Assembly (NCBI GenBank): GCA_039917655.1
Contig: JBDSJC010000282.1
Span: 1-14,400, forward strand
Direction: 5' to 3'
DNA length: 14,400 nucleotides
Origin: PNKC01 sp039917655
GTDB lineage: Bacteria; Chloroflexota; Dehalococcoidia; Tepidiformales; Tepidiformaceae
Shown: in pieces, positions 7,147 through 14,400 of the stretch
Position numbering within the stretch: the first letter of the stretch is position 1
Layout of the letters: every line of letters begins with the position of its first letter
Notes under the pieces: model-generated
What the model saw: the letters and a program-made list of their open reading frames with translations, nothing else
Database searches by the model: none
What the model was told of the DNA's origin: nothing
Program-made: the position numbers and the translations under genes

Positions 7147-7179
7147 GAAGAAGGGACACCAGGGCGGTGTCCCTTCTTC
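7147..7179. terminator. Strong hairpin between convergent genes, likely bidirectional terminator
   Basis: GAAGAAGGGACACC (7147-7160) and its exact complement GGTGTCCCTTCTTC (7166-7179) form a 14-bp perfect stem with the 5-nt loop AGGGC. It lies 21 nt after the bactofilin stop and 45 nt past the rpoD stop on the opposite strand. There is no long T-run on either side, so termination may depend on the very stable stem and the pyrimidine-rich 3' arm, or on a factor. Confidence 0.75.
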
Positions 7180-7224
7180 ATGTCCTGGGGTGTTACCGGC
7201 TGGCGACGATCAGTCGGGACAGTC

Positions 7225-8832
<1,608 letters not shown>

Positions 8833-8909
8833 TTGGGTCTCGATTCCTTGGAGGCGGAGAGCTTCGTCCCGCGATTCTCGCGGCGTTTTGGGCAAACTCC
8901 TCCTTTTCC

Positions 8910-8938
8910 ATATTAGCAAGCGTTTTTGCGGAATTCAA
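8910..8938 (-). promoter_or_regulatory. Predicted sigma-70-type promoter for rpoD
   Basis: On the minus strand, TTGAAT (8933-8938) and TAATAT (8910-8915) are separated by exactly 17 nt and lie close to the consensus. The spacer ends in TTGC directly before the -10. The expected RNA start near 8902-8903 leaves a leader of about 70 nt before the ATG. A strong AGGAGGAG (8897-8904) lies at the very 5' end of that RNA. Confidence 0.75.
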
Positions 8939-9000
8939 GAGGGAATCCGCTGTTCTGTCTCTTACTGCCTGGCGTGCCCAGACCGGTTGAGGTGGCCGGC

Positions 9001-9028
9001 CGTTCCTTCGACAAGCTCAGGATGAACG
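9001..9028. repeat. Short imperfect palindromic repeat of the CTTCGACAAGCTCAGG type
   Basis: The core CTTCGACAAGCTCAGGAT (9006-9023) is flanked by CGTTC (9001-9005) and GAACG (9024-9028), which are complementary, so the unit can fold into a hairpin. Very similar intergenic sequences are scattered through many GC-rich environmental genomes. Only one copy is in this window, so calling it a dispersed repeat rests on that recollection and not on repetition here. Confidence 0.55.
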
Positions 9029-9041
9029 GGAGAGGCAGCCG

Positions 9042-9078
9042 ACCGATCCTCCGGCAGGCCCAAGGGGCCGGCATCGGT
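9042..9078 (-). terminator. Hairpin after the sortase gene, possible terminator
   Basis: ACCGAT (9042-9047) pairs with ATCGGT (9073-9078), and CCGGC (9051-9055) pairs with GCCGG (9067-9071). This makes an 11-bp interrupted stem with an 11-nt loop, just 2 nt past the sortase stop codon. No T-run follows on the minus strand, so an intrinsic terminator is possible but unproven. It would separate the liv-hydrolase-sortase transcript from rpoD. Confidence 0.45.
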
Positions 9079-9080
9079 GG

Positions 9081-9758
9081 CTATGGGACGTAGCGTTCAG
9101 CGACGAGGATGACGCGGCTTGCGTAGTCGCCGCCGATGCCGCTGGAGTGAGGGACGAACGTGCCGCCGCAGCTGATGAGCGTGACTCGCTCGGAGTTGGA
9201 ATCGAGCGGCGGAAAGACGATAGCGTCCATGTCCAACGAGTCGAGGCCGATGACCTCCACGCTCTTGACGGTGTAGGCGTAGCTCAGGCCGTTGTCCATG
9301 GTGATATAGAGCGCATCGCCCACGGAAGCGCTGGTGAGATGGGCGAACGGGCCGTCGCCGTAGTTCACGTAGTTGACGTGGGCCGCGAAGAGGCTGTTAT
9401 TCCCACCGAAGCCGGGGTGGCCGAAGCGCGGATACCAGGCCACCCGCGCGGGCGCGGACGGATCCTCAAGCACTTCCCTGCCGGCTCGTGTGACGGTGTC
9501 GCGCTGTTCGACCACGGGGTTCATGGTGAGCGCCGCGGAGCCCAGGTAAAGCGTTTGCACGGGGCCGGAGTAGACGGGCGGGCGCGGCGTGGGCGTGGGT
9601 TGCGGAATGGGCGCTGGGTCATCCGCGCGGGAGACGGCAGGGACGAAGGCGCGGTACTTGAGGTCGGGTGGTGGCGAGTCCGCCGCGGCGGCGACCGCCG
9701 CGCTAAGCATCCCGGCAAGGCCGCCGAGGACCAGCACAATCGTGAGAATTCGTTTCAT
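9081..9758 (-). CDS. Sortase family transpeptidase, secreted or membrane-anchored
   Basis: Sortases cut a short sorting signal in surface proteins and join them to the cell envelope or to one another. The 225-residue product begins with a signal/anchor segment (about 1-26). A proline-rich linker (about 48-62, PQPTPTPRPP) and a C-terminal sortase domain follow. The expected catalytic triad is visible: His127 in FAAHVNY, Cys197 in TLISCGG, and Arg215 in DYASRVILVAER. The sequence resembles small class E/F-type sortases more than SrtA, but the class is uncertain. I chose the ATG at 9758, with GGAGGG at a good distance upstream. The GTG at 9770 overlaps that binding site and is rejected. The gene follows the hydrolase by 11 nt. 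No protein with a sorting signal is in the window, so its substrate is unknown. Confidence 0.87.
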   Translation of the reverse strand: MKRILTIVLVLGGLAGMLSAAVAAAADSPPPDLKYRAFVPAVSRADDPAPIPQPTPTPRPPVYSGPVQTLYLGSAALTMNPVVEQRDTVTRAGREVLEDPSAPARVAWYPRFGHPGFGGNNSLFAAHVNYVNYGDGPFAHLTSASVGDALYITMDNGLSYAYTVKSVEVIGLDSLDMDAIVFPPLDSNSERVTLISCGGTFVPHSSGIGGDYASRVILVAERYVP

Positions 9759-9769
9759 TACACCCTCCA

Positions 9770-10606
9770 CTACGTCCGGCCAGCCTCAATCGATTGCCAG
9801 AACCTGTTCAGAGTAGCGGCGAGGCGGTCTGGAGCAAGCAGCGGGATGTTGTGGGCGACGCCTTCGAACTCTTCGTAGAGGATGTCCGGGTTGGCAGCCC
9901 TCATCCGCGCGGCTATTCGGGGGCGGACTTCCGTGGAATCTCCGCCGCGGACGAGGATGGCCGGGACACGTATGCTGGCCCATTCTCGCCAGTAGTTTCG
10001 CGAGCGCTGCGAGCGCACGGAAGCTTTGAGTGCTTCGCGGTCCGCGAGCCATTCGTAAGCGCCGCCGGGAAGAGCGCGCAAGCGACGAAGGAACGTCGTT
10101 TCGTCTGCAACGAAGCCGGGGCGGCCACGCGACGCGTAGGCGAGGGCCTCTTCACGCGAGGCGAAATGGAGTGGCATGCGGTCGAAGGCGGCGACGCTGC
10201 CAACGATATTCGCCTGCCACTGTTCGGGGCCGATATCGAGGATCGCCACCGAGCGCAGCAGTTGCGACTCACGAGCGGCAAGGACGAGGGCGACTCGCGC
10301 GCCCATGGAATGACCCACGAGGTCCACCGGGCCGTTCCCGAGGCTGTTGATCAGGTCGGCCGCGTCCTGCACATAACTCGCGACTCCGTACCCGTACGGC
10401 GGGCGCGGGCTCTGTCCGTGGCCGCGCTGGTCCAGTGCCACACAATGCGGGCGGGTGTCGCCGAGCGCGACCACGGTCGTACGCCAGACATCGGCCATGC
10501 CGCTCAATCCGTGGAGAAAGACGGTGGTGGGCTGGTTGCCTGGCCAATCGAGGACGCGGAAGGCGCCCGCTGACAGTTCGACGTGGCTGTCGGCTGGTCC
10601 GATCAC
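9770..10606 (-). CDS. Alpha/beta hydrolase
   Basis: This 278-residue cytoplasmic enzyme has the alpha/beta hydrolase fold. The oxyanion-hole region is VFLHGLSG (29-36), DQRGHGQS (59-66) follows, and the nucleophile elbow GHSMGA holds Ser100. The probable acid is Asp223 in VRGGDS, and the histidine is His252 in GVAHNIP. A cap domain lies between about 120 and 210. Such proteins include esterases, lactonases, epoxide or haloalkane hydrolases and C-C hydrolases, and the sequence does not settle the substrate. The GTG start shares GTGA with the livF stop, so it is probably co-translated with the transporter. This suggests, but does not prove, that it acts on an imported amide, ester or peptide-like compound. 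Confidence 0.9.
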   Translation of the reverse strand: MIGPADSHVELSAGAFRVLDWPGNQPTTVFLHGLSGMADVWRTTVVALGDTRPHCVALDQRGHGQSPRPPYGYGVASYVQDAADLINSLGNGPVDLVGHSMGARVALVLAARESQLLRSVAILDIGPEQWQANIVGSVAAFDRMPLHFASREEALAYASRGRPGFVADETTFLRRLRALPGGAYEWLADREALKASVRSQRSRNYWREWASIRVPAILVRGGDSTEVRPRIAARMRAANPDILYEEFEGVAHNIPLLAPDRLAATLNRFWQSIEAGRT

Positions 10607-11313
10607 AGTTCGCCGAGGTAGGCGCGACGGACGCTATCGTCCTTTGCGAGTTCGAGGCCGGTACCCTTGAGCGTGACGACGCCAGATTCGAGGACGTAGG
10701 CGCGGTCGGCCACTTCAAGGGCCATCAGTGCGTTCTGTTCGACGAGGAGGATCGTTGCGCCCTGTTCGCGGATCGAGCGAATGGTGGCGAAGATGGTATC
10801 GACCAGGAGCGGGGAAAGGCCCATCGAAGGCTCGTCCAACAGCAAGAGCTTGGGGCGCGCCATGAGCGCGCGGCCAATGGCGAGCATCTGTTGTTCGCCG
10901 CCGGAGAGGGTGCCGCCAGTCTGGTGGAGGCGCTCCTTCAGGCGTGGAAAGAGGTCGTAGACGTGGGTTAGGTCACTGGATACTTCCCGGTCGTTGCGCT
11001 GGAAGGCGCCCATGGCCAGGTTCTCGAGCACGGTGAGGCGGGCAAAAATGCCGCGCCCTTCTGGGACGTGGGACATGCCCATGGAGACGATCTTGTGCGC
11101 CGGCAGGCGGTCAATACTGGTTGACTTGAACGAGATTGCGCCGGCGCGGGCACGAATCAAGCCGGAAATTGCGCGGAGGGTGGTGGATTTGCCCGCGCCG
11201 TTCGAGCCGATGAGGGTAACGATTTCGCCGTCGTTGACCTCGAGGTCAATGCCCTTGATGGCGGTGATTCCACCGTAGCCAGCGACCAGCCCTTGAACGC
11301 TAAGGAGCGGCAT
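10603..11313 (-). CDS. livF: Branched-chain amino acid type ABC transporter ATPase, LivF
   Basis: This is one of the two ATP-hydrolysing subunits that power the LivHM permease at the inner face of the membrane. The 236-residue length is typical. Walker A is GSNGAGKST (36-44), the ABC signature is LSGGEQQ (136-142), and Walker B is LLLLDEPS (156-163). As is usual for LivF, the H-loop position carries Gln in VEQN (about 191-194). The family marker PEGRGIF (84-90) is present. The chosen ATG at 11313 gives the standard LivF N-terminus and overlaps livG by 14 nt. A longer frame to 11520 is open but reads as livG shadow sequence. Confidence 0.95.
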   Translation of the reverse strand: MPLLSVQGLVAGYGGITAIKGIDLEVNDGEIVTLIGSNGAGKSTTLRAISGLIRARAGAISFKSTSIDRLPAHKIVSMGMSHVPEGRGIFARLTVLENLAMGAFQRNDREVSSDLTHVYDLFPRLKERLHQTGGTLSGGEQQMLAIGRALMARPKLLLLDEPSMGLSPLLVDTIFATIRSIREQGATILLVEQNALMALEVADRAYVLESGVVTLKGTGLELAKDDSVRRAYLGEL

Positions 11314-12190
11314 GGCCGTCCCCGGTGATGGCGCGGGTGCCGAGGTAGGCTTCGATGACGCGCGGGTCGTGCTGGATTTCGGAGGGCGTGCCTTCGCTGA
11401 TCTTGCGACCGTAGTCGAGGACGGTAATGCGCTCGCAAACGCCCATGACGACGCGCATCTGGTGTTCGATGAGGATGATAGTGGTGCCGAACTCGTCGCG
11501 GATGCGGCGGATGAGGCCAACCATGGAAGCGCTTTCCTGGGGGTTCATTCCGGCCGTGGGCTCATCGAGCAGCAAGAGGTGAGGCCGCGTGGCGAGCGCG
11601 CGAGCGAGTTCGAGACGGCGTTGAGCACCGTATGGCAGACTTCGCGCGATCTCGTTCTCCCGGTCGGGCAGTCCGACCGCGGAGAGGAGGCCACGAGCGT
11701 GCTCCACACGTCCCTGCTCGGCGTTCCGGACAGCGGGCGGACGGATGACCGCGCCGGCGAGTTCACCCACTCCACGAACACCGGCCATCGGGACGTGACG
11801 GAGGGAGGCAAACGTGCGCTTGAATCGGGAATCGGCGCCATCGGCCGGCCCGGAGCGGACGAGCGCAACGGCGCGGCTGGCCACGAGAACGTTTTCGAGA
11901 GCGGTCATATTTCCAAAGAGGCGGATGTTCTGAAAAGTGCGCGAAACCCCAGCGGCGCTGATTTCGTGCGGCTCCATTCCGTTGAGGGTTTGGCCGTCCA
12001 ACAGAATGGAGCCGCTCGTAGGCTTGTAAAAGCCAGTCAAACAGTTGAAAAAGGTGGTCTTGCCTGCACCATTAGGGCCGATGAGGCCATGAATCTCCCC
12101 GCTGGGGATAGACAGCGTAAGCTCGGCGAGGGCCGTGAGACCTTCGAAACGCATGCCCAGCGATCGCGCTTCAAGCGCGCCGATTGACAT
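11300..12190 (-). CDS. livG: Branched-chain amino acid type ABC transporter ATPase, LivG
   Basis: This is the partner ATPase of LivF. Walker A is GPNGAGKTT (38-46), the Q-loop is SRTFQNIRLF with Gln87, the signature is LPYGAQRR (185-192), Walker B is LLLLDEPT (205-212), and the H-loop histidine is His243 in LIEHQM. The LivG-type long insert lies between Q-loop and signature (about 104-165). At 296 residues the protein is longer than E. coli LivG (about 255), mainly in this insert, which is rich in Arg, Ala and Gly. The ATG start overlaps the livM TAA by one base (TAATG), a classic coupled arrangement. The open frame upstream to 12352 is livM shadow. Confidence 0.95.
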   Translation of the reverse strand: MSIGALEARSLGMRFEGLTALAELTLSIPSGEIHGLIGPNGAGKTTFFNCLTGFYKPTSGSILLDGQTLNGMEPHEISAAGVSRTFQNIRLFGNMTALENVLVASRAVALVRSGPADGADSRFKRTFASLRHVPMAGVRGVGELAGAVIRPPAVRNAEQGRVEHARGLLSAVGLPDRENEIARSLPYGAQRRLELARALATRPHLLLLDEPTAGMNPQESASMVGLIRRIRDEFGTTIILIEHQMRVVMGVCERITVLDYGRKISEGTPSEIQHDPRVIEAYLGTRAITGDGHAAP

Positions 12191-13410
12191 TAGGGAGGGG
12201 CTCCCGACGAGGCGTTTTCCGCGGGCGGGACGTGTTTGAACTCCATCTCGCGGCGGCGGGAGGGGAAGAGGCCGGCCGGGCGGAGGACCATGATGGCCGT
12301 GAGCAGCGCACCAAAGACGATGAAGCGGTAGAGCGCGAGCTTTTCGCCCCAATCGGAAGCAGGTGGCAGCTTGCTGATGTCCAGGGTGGTGACGGAGTTG
12401 AACGCACCCACCAGAGCGTTTGCGCCATCGCGAAGCGGGCCCAACTTGCCCAAGGCGTCGGCGGTTTCGCTGAACTGGAGCATCTCGGGGATGCCGATGA
12501 GGATGAACGAGCCCACGATCACGCCCTGGGTGCTGCCCATGCCACCAATGATGACCAGTGCGAGCACATTGATGGATACGAGCAGGGAGAACGATTGGGG
12601 CGCGATGAAGTCGATGAACGGTGCGTAGATCGCTCCGCCAAACGCGCCGATGGCGGCGCCCGTGCTGAAGGCCATGAGCTTGTAGCGGGTGGTGTTGACA
12701 CCCATTGCGGCGGCCGCGTCCTCGTCTTCACGGATCGCTTCCCAGGCTCGGCCGACGGACGAATCCCTCAGCCGGGAGGTGATAAACCAGACGAGGAAGG
12801 CGGCGATGACGATCAGGACGAAGAACAGTTGGACGTTGTCCACTGTGCTGTGGTCTGTCAGTCCCAGTGTCTTGAGAAGCCCGATCTCTGGACGTGCCAG
12901 GTTGAACAGACCGGAGGAGCCGTTCGTGTAGTCGTTCATGTTGAGCGCGAGGATGCGGATAATCTCGCCGAAGCCGAGGGTCACGATCGCGAGGTAGTCA
13001 CCGCGCAGGGGCAACACCGGAAGGCCAAGCAGGACGCCGACCAGGGCGCCGATTCCGATCGCCAGGGGAAGCAAGTACCAGTAGTGCAACGCTGGTTCAA
13101 AATGCGGCGAATCGGGCGCGCCGAGAATGCCGACGACGTAGGCGCCGGTGGCGAAGAAAGCGACGTACCCCAGGTCCAGCAGGCCCGCCAGCCCGACAAC
13201 GACGTTGAGGCCCATGCCGAGTGTGGCGTAAAGGGTCACGAGGAAGAACATGCGCACCCAGATGTCATCGAAGAAAGGAATGACGAGGACGGCGAGGCTG
13301 AGGACGAACCAGATAAAGGGCCGGAGCTGCGCGGGCAGGCGGTCCCAGCTGTGAGCGCGGATGCGGTGGAGCGGTCGCCGCCTACTGGAGAGTACCGAAG
13401 AGTCAGGCAC
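12190..13410 (-). CDS. livM: Branched-chain amino acid type ABC transporter permease, LivM
   Basis: This membrane subunit forms the transport channel with LivH. After a basic, cytoplasmic-looking N-terminus (about 1-30), hydrophobic segments fill the 406-residue chain. The LivM markers GLNVVVGLAGLLDLGYVAFF (67-86) and LRGDYLAIVTLGFGEIIRI are seen. The ATPase-contact loop AWEAIREDEDAAAAMGVN (about 233-250) precedes FGGAIYAP, GGMGSTQGVIVG and the C-terminal RPAGLFP. The N-terminal extension and the loop ALNMNDYTNGSSGLFNLARP are family-typical. The GTG start overlaps the livH stop by 8 nt. The hydrophilic tail after RPAGLFP is about 25 residues. The amino acid or other ligand cannot be told from the permease. 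Confidence 0.95.
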   Translation of the reverse strand: MPDSSVLSSRRRPLHRIRAHSWDRLPAQLRPFIWFVLSLAVLVIPFFDDIWVRMFFLVTLYATLGMGLNVVVGLAGLLDLGYVAFFATGAYVVGILGAPDSPHFEPALHYWYLLPLAIGIGALVGVLLGLPVLPLRGDYLAIVTLGFGEIIRILALNMNDYTNGSSGLFNLARPEIGLLKTLGLTDHSTVDNVQLFFVLIVIAAFLVWFITSRLRDSSVGRAWEAIREDEDAAAAMGVNTTRYKLMAFSTGAAIGAFGGAIYAPFIDFIAPQSFSLLVSINVLALVIIGGMGSTQGVIVGSFILIGIPEMLQFSETADALGKLGPLRDGANALVGAFNSVTTLDISKLPPASDWGEKLALYRFIVFGALLTAIMVLRPAGLFPSRRREMEFKHVPPAENASSGAPP

Positions 13411-14374
13411 GCTTCGCCTCTTTCTGGCGGAAGATGCCGGTCGGCCGAAAGATCAGAATGAGCACGAGCAGGGTGAAGGCGACGACATCCTTCCACTCGT
13501 TCGGCAGGTTGACTCCGGGGATTTCGTTGAGGAGTTCGCGGCCCAAAGACTCCGCCAGGCCGAGAAAGAAACCTCCGACTACCGCGCCGGGGATGCTGCC
13601 GATGCCACCCAGCACAGCCGCGGTAAACGCTTTGAGGCCGGGGATGAATCCCATGCTGCCGCGGATACTGCTGAGGAAGAGGCCGTACAACACACCCGCA
13701 AAGCCCGCCATGATTGCGCCAAGGACGAACGTGATGACGATCGTGCGGTTGACGTCCACGCCCATCAGGGAGGCGTTTTCGCGGCTTTCGGAGACCGCCC
13801 GGATGGCCCGTCCGGTCCTCGTTCGCTGGATGAACCAGTAGAGCCCGGCCATCATCGCGAGGGAAGAGCCGATGAGAAAGAGCTGCAAGTAGCTGATGGA
13901 GACCGGCCCCAGGCCGATGTTGCCGGCCGGGAAGATCTGTGGGTAAAACTGGGACTTGCCATCGAGAAATCCGTCGTCCACGAGGTGGCTGAGGAAGATG
14001 CTGACGCCGATCGCGCTGATGAGCGGGGCGAGGCGTGGTGCGTTTCGAAGCGGCCGGTAGGCGACCCGCTCAATTGTCGCGGCGGTGAGTGCGGACGCTG
14101 CGCCCGCGGCGAGAAGCGCGGCGAGGATGGCGACAAGGATCATGATGCCGGAGATGTCATCGCCGCCGAGCGCGACAAGCGTGCCGTAGCCGGCGAATGC
14201 ACCGATCATAAAGACTTCGCCGTGGGCGAAATTGATGAGTTGAAGCACCCCGTAGACCATCGTGTAGCCGAGGGCTATGAGGGCGTAGATGCTGCCCGTG
14301 GTGAGGCCGTTTATCGTCTGGTCCGCCCAGAATTCGGCGGATTGGACGAGGAAGAGCGGAACCACAGGATTCAC
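13403..14374 (-). CDS. livH: Branched-chain amino acid type ABC transporter permease, LivH
   Basis: This is the second membrane subunit, 323 residues with about eight hydrophobic segments. The family marker NGLTTGSIYALIALGYTMVYG and INFAHGEVFMIGAF occur near the N-terminus. RAIRAVSESRENASLMGVDVNR is the ATPase-contact loop, followed by AAVLGGIGSIPGAVVGGFFLG and the C-terminal FRPTGIF. The start is a GTG at 14374 with only a weak AGGGG before it. The next in-frame start candidate, GTG at residue 4, would change little. It is the first liv gene in the window. The substrate-binding protein and the promoter are expected to the right, outside the view. Confidence 0.93.
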   Translation of the reverse strand: MNPVVPLFLVQSAEFWADQTINGLTTGSIYALIALGYTMVYGVLQLINFAHGEVFMIGAFAGYGTLVALGGDDISGIMILVAILAALLAAGAASALTAATIERVAYRPLRNAPRLAPLISAIGVSIFLSHLVDDGFLDGKSQFYPQIFPAGNIGLGPVSISYLQLFLIGSSLAMMAGLYWFIQRTRTGRAIRAVSESRENASLMGVDVNRTIVITFVLGAIMAGFAGVLYGLFLSSIRGSMGFIPGLKAFTAAVLGGIGSIPGAVVGGFFLGLAESLGRELLNEIPGVNLPNEWKDVVAFTLLVLILIFRPTGIFRQKEAKRA

Positions 14375-14400
14375 CCCTACGCCTGGCTACGCCGAACTGT

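Noticed and set aside
11314..11520. Longer LivF with about 69 extra N-terminal residues
   Set aside because: The extension is a Ser/Ala-rich shadow of livG. The ATG at 11313 gives the normal LivF start.
12184..13461. 425-codon open frame on the plus strand opposite livM
   Set aside because: Its very acidic, Gly/Glu/Asp-rich product is the complement of membrane-helix codons and not a real protein.

Overview
This is a GC-rich bacterial chromosomal window densely packed with core and transport genes. It shows no phage, plasmid, transposase, CRISPR or defence genes. The lineage cannot be proven from sequence alone. A primary sigma factor with a long acidic N-terminal stretch, a lone secreted sortase, a bactofilin, an overlapping operon style and a short repeat of the CTTCGACAAGCTCAGGA type fit a member of the Chloroflexota (Dehalococcoidia-like), which is my best guess at moderate to low confidence.

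Left third (1-3536, + strand): five genes form one tightly overlapping run. They are the 3' end of argG (argininosuccinate synthase), a small protein of unknown function, a GH13 alpha-glucosidase, an unknown protein with two cysteine pairs, and a short MgtC/SapB-type membrane protein. Each stop codon overlaps the next start (ATGA, ATGA, 8 nt, GTGA), which suggests one translationally coupled transcript.

Middle (3537-7179, + strand): a consensus-like promoter overlapping the mgtC stop codon should drive leuS (leucyl-tRNA synthetase) behind a structured leader of about 235 nt. A bactofilin gene with a strong ribosome binding site follows. A perfect 14-bp hairpin lies between the bactofilin and the convergent sigma-factor gene and probably terminates both.

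Right half (7225-14374, - strand): read from the right, livH-livM-livG-livF encode the two permeases and two ATPases of a branched-chain amino acid type ABC transporter. An alpha/beta hydrolase and a sortase follow with 4-nt overlap and 11-nt spacing. After an intergenic stretch with a hairpin and a short dispersed-type repeat comes rpoD (primary sigma factor), which has its own clear -35/-10 promoter. The transporter's substrate-binding protein is not in the window and may lie just beyond the right edge.

The most notable non-coding observation is that the rpoD and leuS promoters share the 11-base core GCTAATATGGA with 17-nt spacers. I found no convincing new multi-gene system. The best leads are the two uncharacterised proteins in the argG run, the leuS leader, and the hydrolase-sortase pair attached to the liv operon.
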